From Planctomycetota bacterium (GTDB lineage Bacteria > Planctomycetota > UBA8742 > UBA2392), in NCBI GenBank assembly GCA_016722065.1, contig JADKGX010000002.1, positions 186,001-250,000 of the forward strand: a stretch of DNA of 64,000 nucleotides, given 5' to 3'. Numbering within the stretch: the stretch's first letter is position 1; each line of letters opens with the position of its first letter. The position numbers and the translations under genes are program-made. The notes beneath the pieces are model-generated. The model was not told where the DNA came from and ran no database searches. It worked only from the letters and a program-made list of their open reading frames with translations. Below, piece by piece: positions 44,309 through 53,232 of this stretch.

Positions 44309-44358
44309 GTTTAGTTTTGCCGGGTGCCTGGGTGCCTGTTTGCTGGCAGCTTACGCAT

Positions 44359-47300
44359 TCAGTTGCCGCCTGCTTCCTTCTTTTCTGTTTTCGTCAGCTT
44401 CACGCTTACTTTCAAGGCCCGGCCGGACACGCGCGTCACCAGCGTGGTCGCCCTGGGGTCCTCTGGCACGCCGGCAGGGGCCTGGCGCAGGCTGATGCTG
44501 CGCACGCCAGAAATCGACACACCCGTGTCGGCGGGCAGCAGGATTGCGGCCTTATCCAGAATCAATGCGCCGTCGCGCGCTTGGGTAAGGCTGTCGCCAG
44601 TTATCTCGTAACCGCCACGGGTAACCCGCACCGGCCCCTGTGCTGCTGTATCCACCACCTCGCCCAGCCCATTGAAGGTCACCACGGCGCGCTGCATGGA
44701 CAACACCAGCGCCGGGGTGCCGGCCTCGTGCGAAGAAAATGCGCCCTGCACCTGCCCCAGCGCCGCGATCTCGATCAACCCGGAGAGCAGCTTCTCGGCG
44801 CGTTGCGCCTGGCGGCTGGCGCGCGCCCGGTGAAGGGGGTCCAGCCTGCCGGCGCTTTCAAAGTGTGCTGCCTGCTGCAAGGCCACCACCACATCGCGGG
44901 CGCAAGCCAATGCCGCGCGGGGCTGGTCGCTTTCAGGGGTCGATTGTTCACCCAGGTTCAGCACCAGCTTCTGCAGGCTTTGCAGGGCCGTTTCGGCCTG
45001 CGCAAGAAGTGCAGGTGCCGCCTGGTTGCCAGTGCGGATGCGCCCCATGCTGGCGCGAACTTCTTCCATGGCGCGATAGTCATTCACGGCCAGGGGCCGA
45101 AACGTGATTTCCAGGCGGTCGCCGGCGCGCAGGTTCCAGGCGCCGTCATAGGCAAAGGACCCGCGGCGCACGACATCGCCAAACACCTGGCCGGCGTCCT
45201 CCAGCTTGAAGACCGGGCTGCCCAGCAGAATCACGGTCAGCGGGTTGCCCGGGCGGTTCTGGTCGTCAGAACCAGAGGCTTCCATGGATTGCGTGGCCGT
45301 GGCCTCGACCCGATCCTGCTCGCTGCGAACCAGCGCGTTGCCTTCCAGCCGCAGCAGGTTCACCACAGCCGGCGGCGTGGTTTCATAGCCGGCACTTTGC
45401 ACCAGCAGGTGCTGGCCGCGCACCAGGTACATGGGCTGCACGTCGGCATCCAGCAGTTCGGGCAGGTCTTTGACAGCGCTGGGGCCTGTGCGCGGGGTTT
45501 CAAAGGCGCCGAACACAAGCCGCATTTCCACGCCTTGTGCTGTCAGGGTGCGGCTGTCGCTGTCGCTGGCGACGTGAATGTTGCCTTGAAAGTCCAGCCA
45601 GCCGGCATCCGGCACCAGTTCATTGGCCAGTGCGCCGCGGCGCGGAAGGCGCTGCACGGCGCGGCGAAAGTAGGCCAGGCTGTCTGCATCGCGCACCACC
45701 AGGCGGCCCGGGCCGAAGATATCGCCCTTGAGCAGCTTCTGTTCCATGTCCATCTTGAAGCCGTGCGAAAGCAGCAGGTCATAGCCCAGTGTGGCAAGGC
45801 AGTCCTGGCCGGGCAGGGGCACCAGTTCCAGCAGGCGGATTTCGTCCGGGGCAGCAGCGGCGCCGTTGGCCCGGGCGTAGCTCATGTCCAGTGTGGCGCT
45901 TTGACCCTGAAAGGTGACAAGGTCTTTGTCGTCGCGGGGCAGCGGGGTGTGTTCGAATTCCGTCTGGCCCAGGGCGCGAACCATCAACGGTTGCGCATCC
46001 TGACCGGGCTGGATGGGCAGCGTGGACACGGCGACATCCAGCGTTTCGGTGGCGCGAACAGCCAGACGGCCGGGGCGCGGGGTTTTCGGTGCGGATTTAT
46101 CGGGGCGCTTGCGCAGGCCCAGGGCCTGGCGCATGGCGTCTGCCAGGCTGAAGTCCGCGTACAGCACGGCCAGAATCTGTGGCCCGCTGACCCGGGCATG
46201 CAGCACGTCGTCAACGACCCGGCCGTTGGCCCGGGCACCGAACACCGCCGCGCGCTGTGTTGGGTCGACATCCGGCCCTTCCTTGAGTGACGACATGCCT
46301 GCGGTGCGCAACAGCGGCGAGTAACCCTCACTGATCACATCGAACGTGACTTCGCGGCGCTGGCGGGCCTTGGGCGGCGCATCGGGCAGCGGTGGCAGGT
46401 CGGTGCTGCGCAGGTTGATCTGGCTGCCGGTGATCTTCCACTCGACGCTGTCTGCGCTTTGCCGCCACACGGCGGCGCCAGTGGACAACTGCAACTCCAC
46501 CCATGCTGGCACGGCATCGGGCTGTGCCAATGGTGCAGTCAGCGACACAAACCCGCGCGCCTTCATGCGCAGCAGGGCCGTGCCTGTCTTGCCGGACTGG
46601 TCAAGGTCCAGCAGCGGGCTGCCTTCCAGCCTGACTTCGCGGCGCGATGGCGGCTCGCGATAAAACAGTTTGTCGCCGAAACCATCAAAGGTCTTGCGCA
46701 CTTCCACGCCCAGGTCGGTCGAGATCGCCTCCTGGCGCGAAACATGCACGCTTTCGCGCCCGTCGATTTCCAGCGCAGTCAAGCGATCGGCCAGGGTATC
46801 GACCTTGCCCTCTACGAGTGTGCCGCGCAGGTCAATGCGGTTGGCGTCAATCTGCAGCGTGTCGGACGGGGCTTCGTCGGCTGCGGCTTCCAGCGACATG
46901 CGCGCGCGACGCAACAGCGAAAGCCCGGCCTTGCCGGTGGGTTGGTCCAGCGTGGCGTTGATGTCGCCAAAGCAGGCAAGCACCAGCACGCCTGGTTTGG
47001 TGGCGCGGCCGTCGGGCGATGGTTTGGCGGCCACGCGCACGCGGAACTCGCCGCCCCGATGGCCGCTGATGGTCAGGTGTTCAGGCGTCGGCGTGGCTGC
47101 ACCGGTCTTGAAGTAAATCTCGATCGTCGGGTCCATCAACTCGGTGCGCAGCAGGGCTTCGGCCTGGGCGTGCGATCGATAGCGCGTCAAACCGGCAGCT
47201 GTCACCTTGAGAAACGGCGCCTCGCCCAGGTGAAGGCTGCCTGTGGCTGCGGGCATTTCAAAGCCCCCACCCTGTGGAAACTCGGCGGTCATGCCTTGGG

Positions 47301-47595
47301 GGCACTCAAAGGCTTCGCTGTCGGGCTGGTATTGAAGGCTTTCTGCGCGAATCACCGACTTACCTTCCTTGCCATCGATGGTCAGCACCGCGCCCTGTAT
47401 CTCCATTTTGCCGTCGCGCTTTTTGCGCGCGACTTTGCCTTCCAGCAAACCCTGGCGCGCGCCGGCTTTGTCCAGAAGCACCAGCCGGGCGTTTTCGACC
47501 TCAAATTGCTGGATGTTCGGCAAGCCCTGCGCCGCCAGTGGCAAGGCCATGGCAAGCACAAACGCAATCAACCCGTGTTTACTCCACCCAGACAA
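44359..47595 (-). CDS. giant exported LptA/OstA-like beta protein
   Basis: This protein of 1078 residues has a signal peptide (LIAFVLAMALPLAAQG, about 9-24). Its opening, IQQFEVENARLVLLDKAG, then LEGKVARKKRDGKMEIQGAV, then VIRAESLQYQPDSEAFECPQG, matches the LptA/LptC beta-jellyroll pattern. Similar patches recur down the chain, for example LRLEGNALVRSEQDRVEATA and VRVTRGGYEITGDSLTQARD near the C terminus. A helical region lies near residues 870-1000. It probably forms a long beta groove in the periplasm. The TTG at 47595 has GGAGG six bases upstream and lies 17 bases inside the YbbR gene, so the genes are coupled. The LPS-related role is inference. Confidence 0.72.
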   Translation of the reverse strand: MSGWSKHGLIAFVLAMALPLAAQGLPNIQQFEVENARLVLLDKAGARQGLLEGKVARKKRDGKMEIQGAVLTIDGKEGKSVIRAESLQYQPDSEAFECPQGMTAEFPQGGGFEMPAATGSLHLGEAPFLKVTAAGLTRYRSHAQAEALLRTELMDPTIEIYFKTGAATPTPEHLTISGHRGGEFRVRVAAKPSPDGRATKPGVLVLACFGDINATLDQPTGKAGLSLLRRARMSLEAAADEAPSDTLQIDANRIDLRGTLVEGKVDTLADRLTALEIDGRESVHVSRQEAISTDLGVEVRKTFDGFGDKLFYREPPSRREVRLEGSPLLDLDQSGKTGTALLRMKARGFVSLTAPLAQPDAVPAWVELQLSTGAAVWRQSADSVEWKITGSQINLRSTDLPPLPDAPPKARQRREVTFDVISEGYSPLLRTAGMSSLKEGPDVDPTQRAAVFGARANGRVVDDVLHARVSGPQILAVLYADFSLADAMRQALGLRKRPDKSAPKTPRPGRLAVRATETLDVAVSTLPIQPGQDAQPLMVRALGQTEFEHTPLPRDDKDLVTFQGQSATLDMSYARANGAAAAPDEIRLLELVPLPGQDCLATLGYDLLLSHGFKMDMEQKLLKGDIFGPGRLVVRDADSLAYFRRAVQRLPRRGALANELVPDAGWLDFQGNIHVASDSDSRTLTAQGVEMRLVFGAFETPRTGPSAVKDLPELLDADVQPMYLVRGQHLLVQSAGYETTPPAVVNLLRLEGNALVRSEQDRVEATATQSMEASGSDDQNRPGNPLTVILLGSPVFKLEDAGQVFGDVVRRGSFAYDGAWNLRAGDRLEITFRPLAVNDYRAMEEVRASMGRIRTGNQAAPALLAQAETALQSLQKLVLNLGEQSTPESDQPRAALACARDVVVALQQAAHFESAGRLDPLHRARASRQAQRAEKLLSGLIEIAALGQVQGAFSSHEAGTPALVLSMQRAVVTFNGLGEVVDTAAQGPVRVTRGGYEITGDSLTQARDGALILDKAAILLPADTGVSISGVRSISLRQAPAGVPEDPRATTLVTRVSGRALKVSVKLTKTEKKEAGGN

Positions 47596-48826
47596 TCTCG
47601 ACCTCCACGGGCAGGTAGTTGTCGGGCGTGATCTTGGGGTTGGCAAAGGGCTTGATGGTCAACTTGTCGCGCGAGTATTGGATGGAGTAGTACAGGTTCG
47701 AAAGCCGCAAACGGCGCGTGCCGGGGCCGCCGCCTTCTGGGGCGTCCGGGTTGTGATCGCCTTCCTTGATCTGTGACAGGTCGACCACCACGCGCACGTA
47801 GGGCTCCTTGAAGAACTCGCGCTGGCTGGAAAGCACCCGAAGTTCCACCGGCAGGGTCTTTGCCATGCTGGGCAGGCGCGCACCCTTCTGGACCAGCCAG
47901 TTGGGCAGAATGACGTTCACGGCAAACTCGCCGCTGACCAACGCGTAATCCTGCAGCTCAGTGAATGTGAATTCTACGGGCGCTTCCGCCACGGGCAGAT
48001 TCTGGCCGTGGCGGCGAATCTGCAAACCCTCCACGGGTACGAGTTGAAGGTTGGAAACCAGATACCCCTGGCGCAGCAGCGTTTCGATGCTTTTGCCTTC
48101 GACCAGGCTTTTGTTGCGCAGAATCTGGTTCACATCGATGCTTGCAATCTGCAACTGCGCGCGGTTGCCGCTGGATGTCATGGCATCAATCAACCCGGCT
48201 GGCCCGAACGCGTCGATTTCAAAGTCCTGCTGCACGCGGGCAGTGAACGAGTAGCCCTCGACCTTGCCGTTGACGCCGGTAAGGTCCAGCACGGCCTGGC
48301 GGTTGATGAATTGTTCCAGCGTAACCTGGTAGGTGCGTTCGCCGGCAATGGGCTTGATGACAAGCTCTGCAGGCACGGTGGCTTCCCCCACGCGCTCGAA
48401 CTTGCGCACGTCCACCACCAGCGTGATCTGGTGCTGGGCGTTGGGCGTGGCGTTTTGCAGGTCCGCATTGGTGATCAGGTAGCGATAGCCAAAGCGGCCG
48501 CGCGAGGCTTCCAGCTCACTGGCAAAGACATTGATTTCTTTGGTAGGGCCGGAAACGTCCAGGCCGATCAACGCGGCGTCCGTCGATACAATGCGCCATT
48601 GGCCGTTCAGGTCGCCATCCAGTGCAAAGCTTACCGTGGCGGTGTCGCGCAAGGTGCGGTTGACGGCCACCATGTCGCGGGCAATCCACCACAGCACGCA
48701 AGCCAGCGCAAAGATCACTACGTGTGCCGGCAAGGCCGCCCACAGGGCGCGCGCGCCTTCACGACCGTCGCGGCGCAGGCTGCCGGTCTGGGGTTTGTTG
48801 CCGCTGAGTGTGGTTTGGCCGCTCAT
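47579..48826 (-). CDS. YbbR-domain protein (CdaR-like)
   Basis: This 415-residue protein has a cytosolic N-terminal tail, one transmembrane helix (about 35-52) and a long extracytoplasmic beta-rich region. YbbR-like repeats are found in it, for example around RTYQVTLEQFINRQAVLDL and KGKVEGYSF-type strands. CdaR proteins regulate the diadenylate cyclase CdaA from outside the membrane. Its start overlaps the cdaA stop by four bases, which agrees with that pairing. No glmM lies beside it, unlike in Firmicutes. Confidence 0.83.
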   Translation of the reverse strand: MSGQTTLSGNKPQTGSLRRDGREGARALWAALPAHVVIFALACVLWWIARDMVAVNRTLRDTATVSFALDGDLNGQWRIVSTDAALIGLDVSGPTKEINVFASELEASRGRFGYRYLITNADLQNATPNAQHQITLVVDVRKFERVGEATVPAELVIKPIAGERTYQVTLEQFINRQAVLDLTGVNGKVEGYSFTARVQQDFEIDAFGPAGLIDAMTSSGNRAQLQIASIDVNQILRNKSLVEGKSIETLLRQGYLVSNLQLVPVEGLQIRRHGQNLPVAEAPVEFTFTELQDYALVSGEFAVNVILPNWLVQKGARLPSMAKTLPVELRVLSSQREFFKEPYVRVVVDLSQIKEGDHNPDAPEGGGPGTRRLRLSNLYYSIQYSRDKLTIKPFANPKITPDNYLPVEVEIVWVE

Positions 48827-49614
48827 GCTGGCCCCACACTGATGGGGTCTGCATGGGCGCGGGTTTCTGTGCCGATGTTCGTGCGCAACATGCGTTCCAG
48901 GATTTCGCGCGACAGGTCCTGGGTCAGTTCGCCGCGCAAAGCAACCGAGACGCGCCCGGTTTCTTCACTGACGATGATCACCAGGGCGTCGGTTTCTTCA
49001 CTCAGGCCAATGCCGGCGCGGTGGCGCGTGCCCAGCCGCTTGCCGATATCGGGATTTTCGGTCAACGGAAACAGGCACCCCGCGGCCAGCACGCGCGAGC
49101 CACGCACAATGATGGCGCCGTCGTGCAGCGGGTTGCCGGAATAGAAAATGCTGTCGATCAACTCGGCCGAATATACGGCGTCGATTTCAATGCCGCGTTC
49201 GACGTAATTGCGCAGGCCTACGCCGCGTTCAATGGCAATCAGGGCGCCGGTCTTGCCGCGCGAAAGGCGAAACACGCTGGAGACTATCTTGGGAATCGTG
49301 TCGTCACCCTTGGCCAGAAAGCGGTTGAACACGCGGTTCTGGCCCAGCCGCGTCAGCCCGCGGCGCAGCTCTGGCTGGAACACCACAATCACGCCGATAA
49401 ACAGGTAATCGACGACCTTTTCCAGCAGCTTGGCAATGCGGTACATGTTGACCGCATCGGCCACGAAATAGACCGACAGCAGCAGAAACGTAAACAGCAT
49501 GGCAACGCCGCGCAGGGCGCTGTCACCGCTGCTTCCTTTAACGAAGCGGTACACGAGAAGCAGAAAGAGGTAGATCAGGGCGATCTCTACCCCGTAAATA
49601 ACGTACTCGTGCAT
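48823..49614 (-). CDS. cdaA: diadenylate cyclase CdaA
   Basis: This 263-residue enzyme makes c-di-AMP from two ATP. Three transmembrane segments (about 6-24, 34-52 and 68-80) precede a DisA_N domain. Its motifs are DGA (165-167, in HDGAIIV) and RHR (198-200, in GTRHRAGIG). The call is strong because both motifs are intact. It follows folP by 11 bases and overlaps the YbbR gene. Effects on cell wall and turgor are known for the family. Confidence 0.95.
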   Translation of the reverse strand: MHEYVIYGVEIALIYLFLLLVYRFVKGSSGDSALRGVAMLFTFLLLSVYFVADAVNMYRIAKLLEKVVDYLFIGVIVVFQPELRRGLTRLGQNRVFNRFLAKGDDTIPKIVSSVFRLSRGKTGALIAIERGVGLRNYVERGIEIDAVYSAELIDSIFYSGNPLHDGAIIVRGSRVLAAGCLFPLTENPDIGKRLGTRHRAGIGLSEETDALVIIVSEETGRVSVALRGELTQDLSREILERMLRTNIGTETRAHADPISVGPA

Positions 49615-49625
49615 CCTCTCCCCGC

Positions 49626-50468
49626 TCAGATCATCTGTTGCGCCACGGCCAGCGCGCGCTTCATTGGGCCGGGTTCATGCACGCGAAGCACAGCAGCCCC
49701 GCGCATGGCTGCCACCAAAGACGCTGCCAGGCTTTCTGGCTCGCGGTCGGTCACCGGCCTTGCCGTAATCTGGCCCAGGCTGGATTTGCGCGACAAGCCC
49801 AACAGGACCGGAAAACCTAACGCGCAAAGGCGGGGCAACTCACGCACCAGCGCAAAGTTATGCCGCGGAAGTTTACCAAAGCCGAACCCGGGGTCTATCC
49901 AGACGTGGCGCGCATTGACGCCAGCGGCAATCGCGGCCTGGGCGCGCCCGGAAAGGTACTTCGCCACTTCGCCCACAACGTCGTCGTAGTGCGGGTCCTG
50001 CTGCATCGTGGCCGGGTTGCCGCGCATGTGCATCAGCACAAGGCCGCAGCCCACGCTGGCACACAGCGGCAGCATATGCGGGTCCTGCGTGGCGGCACTG
50101 ACGTCATTGACGATATCCGCCCCGGCATCCAGTGCGGCTTTGGCCACAGCGGCCTTTTGTGTATCAATGCTGATGGGAACAGTGGTGCCGCGCGCGCGCA
50201 GGGCGGCAATCACGCCGCTGGTGCGGGCGATTTCGGTGCTTGCGTCAACGGGCTTTGCGCCGGGGCGTGTGCTTTCACCGCCGATGTCCAGGATATCGGC
50301 CCCGTCGTCGATCAGCCGCAGGGCGTGATCGATGGCGGCCAATGGGCCATCGTGGCGGCCGCCGTCGCTGAAGCTGTCCGGCGTGACGTTCAAGATGCCC
50401 ATCACCAATGGCCAGGGTGCGGCCATGGGGCGGGCGGGCGCGCTATGCCACGCTGCGGGTATTGCCAT
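49626..50468 (-). CDS. folP: dihydropteroate synthase
   Basis: This 280-residue TIM-barrel enzyme joins pABA to dihydropterin diphosphate in folate synthesis. Motifs are MGILNVTPDSFSDGG, DILDIGGESTRPGA, ISIDTQKAAVAKAAL, IVNDVSA and the pterin-binding DPGFGFGK. Arg of VLRVHEP lies near the C terminus. The first 20 residues are Pro/Ala-rich, and the true start could be the Met before AAPWPL. It lies 20 bases after ftsH in the same direction; ftsH-folP order is common in bacteria. Confidence 0.95.
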   Translation of the reverse strand: MAIPAAWHSAPARPMAAPWPLVMGILNVTPDSFSDGGRHDGPLAAIDHALRLIDDGADILDIGGESTRPGAKPVDASTEIARTSGVIAALRARGTTVPISIDTQKAAVAKAALDAGADIVNDVSAATQDPHMLPLCASVGCGLVLMHMRGNPATMQQDPHYDDVVGEVAKYLSGRAQAAIAAGVNARHVWIDPGFGFGKLPRHNFALVRELPRLCALGFPVLLGLSRKSSLGQITARPVTDREPESLAASLVAAMRGAAVLRVHEPGPMKRALAVAQQMI

Positions 50469-50488
50469 GGAGCCGCCGGATTCTGCCG

Positions 50489-52525
50489 CTAGGCCGGTTG
50501 TTCCGACAAGCCGCCGGTGCCGCCTGTGGCAGGGCGTTCCTTGGTTTGCTGTTCCAGGGCGCGGTGCTTGATGGCGGCTTGCTCTGCGCGGGCTTCTTCG
50601 TCTTCTTTGTGGCGCTTTTCTTCCAGGTTGCCGCCACCCAGGATGATCTTGATGTCGTCGTGGTCCAGGGTTTCGTACTTCAACAGCGCTTCGGCCACGT
50701 TGACCAATTTGTCCTGGTTTGCCTGCAACAGCTTGACGGTCTTTTCCCAGGCTTCGTCGATCAGCCGGCGCATTTCTTCGTCGATGGCCTTGCGGGTTTC
50801 GTCGCTGAAGGTGCCGGGCTTGCTGACACTTTGGCCCATGAATGTCTGGTCTTCGTCATCGGCGTAATTCAGCAGGCCCAGGCGGGGGCTGAAACCCCAC
50901 TCCGTGACCATTTTGCGCGTCAGGTTGGTGGCCTGCTGGATGTCGCTGGCGGCGCCGGCGTCGACCTCGTTGAAAACCAAGTGTTCCGCGGCGCGACCGC
51001 CCAGGGCGATCATCAGCATCGATTCCGCGCGCTTTTGCGGCATCGTGTAGCGGTCTTTTTCAGGCAGGCTCATGGTCGCGCCCAGCATGCGGCCACGCGG
51101 AATAATGGTTACTTTGTGCACCGGGTCGGCGTTCTGGACCAGTTCCTGCACCACGGCGTGCCCGGCCTCGTGATATGCGGTGGTCTTGCGTTCATCGGCT
51201 TCCATGACGCGTGAACGCTTCTGGCGGCCAAAGGCCACGCGGTCGCGGGCTTCCATGACGCAATCACGGTTGATTTCGTCCAGGTTGCGCAGCGCGGCCA
51301 GCAGGGCGGCTTCGTTGACCAGGCTCATGATATCTGCGCCACTGAAACCGCTGATCAAGCGGGCGATCTCGTGGGCGTCAACGCCCTTGCCAGCCTTGAC
51401 CTTCTTGAGGTGTACGCGCAGGATTTCTTCGCGGCCCTTCAGGTCGGGCAGGTCAATGTACACCTGGCGGTCAAAGCGGCCCGGCCGCAGCAGGGCATTA
51501 TCCAGCACATCGGGCCGGTTGGTGGCGGCAAGAATGATGACACCTTCACTGGTGCCAATGCCGTCCATTTCCACCAGCAGTGCATTCAGGGTTTGTTCGC
51601 GTTCATCGTGACCGCCACCGACTCCGGTGCCGCGACGGCGGCCGACGGCATCGATTTCGTCAATGAAGATAATGCAGGGCGCGTTTTCGCGGGCGGTACG
51701 AAACAGGTCGCGCACGCGGCTGGCGCCCACGCCGACAAACATTTCGACAAAATCGCTGCCGCTGATGCTGAAGAACGGACGGTCTGCTTCGCCTGCGATG
51801 GCCTTGGCCAGCAGGGTCTTGCCGCAGCCCGGCGGGCCGATCAAAAGCATGCCCTTGGGAATCTTTGCGCCCAGGCGGGTAAAGCGCTGCGGCTGGCGCA
51901 AAAACTCCACGACCTCGGATACTTCCTCTTTGGCTTCGTCGGCACCGGCGACATCTGCAAACGTTACGGTGACGTCTTCTTTGCTGAACATCTTGGCCTT
52001 GGAACGGCCAAAGGCCATCACGCCGCCGCCCAAGGGGCCACCGCCACGGCGCAGAAAGAAAAACCAGATCACCGCCAGCACGATCACAAAGGGCACCACG
52101 CTGCGCAGGAACGAACCAAAGGTGTCGTCGACAGGCTCACTGCTGTAGGAAACGTCGGTCAGCAGGCTGTGCTTGGGGTCCTTGGAGTGGCCTTCCAGCC
52201 ACTGTTCCCATTCCTTGTTGCTGACTTCTGCGGTGAAGGTCTGGGGCTCACTTTCGGGCACGTTGCGGTACTTGCCGCGCACTTCAATCACGTTGCCGTC
52301 GGTGGGAAAGCGCAGCTTCATTTCGGAAACTTCGCTTTTTTCCAGCTTGGCGCGAAGCTCGCTGCTGCCCAGGCGCTGGGACTTGCCGCCCATCTCCAGA
52401 AAGAAGATGGTCGCCAGCAGGGCCAGCAGCAGCCCCATCACCACGATAAACATGGGCATGCCGCGCGGGCGGCGCGGGGTGCCGCTGGGCTTTGGATCCG
52501 GGCGAGACTCAGGTTCTTGCTTCAT
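50489..52525 (-). CDS. ftsH: ATP-dependent zinc metalloprotease FtsH
   Basis: This 678-residue protease has two transmembrane segments (about 24-44 and 128-148) flanking a periplasmic domain. The AAA+ module has Walker A GPPGCGKT, Walker B IIFIDEIDAVGR and the second region of homology with the Arg finger (LLRPGRFDRQV). The M41 domain has HEAGH in TTAYHEAGHAVV. It degrades membrane and regulatory proteins as a hexamer. GAGGAG stands just upstream of the ATG. It sits in the minus-strand cluster with folP and cdaA downstream. The prohibitin-like protein at 14.5 kb is a possible partner. Confidence 0.96.
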   Translation of the reverse strand: MKQEPESRPDPKPSGTPRRPRGMPMFIVVMGLLLALLATIFFLEMGGKSQRLGSSELRAKLEKSEVSEMKLRFPTDGNVIEVRGKYRNVPESEPQTFTAEVSNKEWEQWLEGHSKDPKHSLLTDVSYSSEPVDDTFGSFLRSVVPFVIVLAVIWFFFLRRGGGPLGGGVMAFGRSKAKMFSKEDVTVTFADVAGADEAKEEVSEVVEFLRQPQRFTRLGAKIPKGMLLIGPPGCGKTLLAKAIAGEADRPFFSISGSDFVEMFVGVGASRVRDLFRTARENAPCIIFIDEIDAVGRRRGTGVGGGHDEREQTLNALLVEMDGIGTSEGVIILAATNRPDVLDNALLRPGRFDRQVYIDLPDLKGREEILRVHLKKVKAGKGVDAHEIARLISGFSGADIMSLVNEAALLAALRNLDEINRDCVMEARDRVAFGRQKRSRVMEADERKTTAYHEAGHAVVQELVQNADPVHKVTIIPRGRMLGATMSLPEKDRYTMPQKRAESMLMIALGGRAAEHLVFNEVDAGAASDIQQATNLTRKMVTEWGFSPRLGLLNYADDEDQTFMGQSVSKPGTFSDETRKAIDEEMRRLIDEAWEKTVKLLQANQDKLVNVAEALLKYETLDHDDIKIILGGGNLEEKRHKEDEEARAEQAAIKHRALEQQTKERPATGGTGGLSEQPA

Positions 52526-52719
52526 GTGCTCCTCGTTACCCCTGCTACTGTAACACCGGCTTTGGCGGGGTCACTCCCCAGAATCGCTGCGGGCGATTGC
52601 CAGACCTGAACCGTGGGTTGGCTTCGGCCTGTTGCCCGCCGCCTGACACTTGCGTGCCGGGCTGTTGATTTGGGTGCTTGCCTGGGCATTTTGGTTTGGC
52701 TGTTGCTGGCAGGTTACGC
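52526..52719. other. gap between the lptE-like gene and ftsH
   Basis: These 194 bases contain no gene that I can support. The ftsH promoter and Shine-Dalgarno should be here. The region is rich in T and G in its middle part (52660-52700), unlike its flanks, but I see no clear hexamers. Confidence 0.4.
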
Positions 52720-53232
52720 CTAGCGCGCGGCCCATTCGGTGTCGGCGGCGACATCCAGAATCTCGCGGGCCATGTCGCGCCACAGGCGCGTCATGCCGAC
52801 TTCGCGCGGTTCGCCCAGGGCCGGCGCGTAGCTGGTGGAAACGTTGACGGTGCGGCGTACTTCGCCGCCGGGCACGGTTTTGCCGCGGGCAACCACGGTG
52901 GCACGGGCACTCAACAGCACTTCGGCGGGCCGCCCGGTCTTCAGGTCTTCCACCAGGTTGGGTTCCACAAAGCGCGTCAGGGCTACTTCCAGCACGACGT
53001 CGGCCTGGCCCTCGGACAACTTCAGGCGCCGGTCGGTGGCGATTTCGTCCTTGAGCCTGCGGGTCAGGTCGTATTCGTACCCGGGCCGGTTCGGAAACAG
53101 GCGGTTTTCAATCGTAGTCAGGCGCAGCGTGCGTTCGGGCCCGCCGTCCAGGCTCGCGCTCATCGTATAGCCACAGCCACCGGCACAGCACAGCACAGCA
53201 CAAAGCGCGATTCGCCCCAGGGCCCGAATCAC
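52720..53232 (-). CDS. LptE-like LPS-assembly lipoprotein
   Basis: This 170-residue lipoprotein has the signal MIRALGRIALCAVLCCAGGC, with the lipobox Cys at 20, followed by GYTM, the GCGY start of the LptE/RlpB family. It continues with LRLTTIENRLFPNRPGYEYD and LTRRLKDEIATDRRLKLSEG, then ADVVLEVALTRFV. This order matches LptE, the plug of the LptD outer-membrane translocon. The GTG start at 53232 overlaps the stop of the TPR lipoprotein (GTGA), so they are coupled. lptD itself is not in the window. Confidence 0.8.
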   Translation of the reverse strand: MIRALGRIALCAVLCCAGGCGYTMSASLDGGPERTLRLTTIENRLFPNRPGYEYDLTRRLKDEIATDRRLKLSEGQADVVLEVALTRFVEPNLVEDLKTGRPAEVLLSARATVVARGKTVPGGEVRRTVNVSTSYAPALGEPREVGMTRLWRDMAREILDVAADTEWAAR

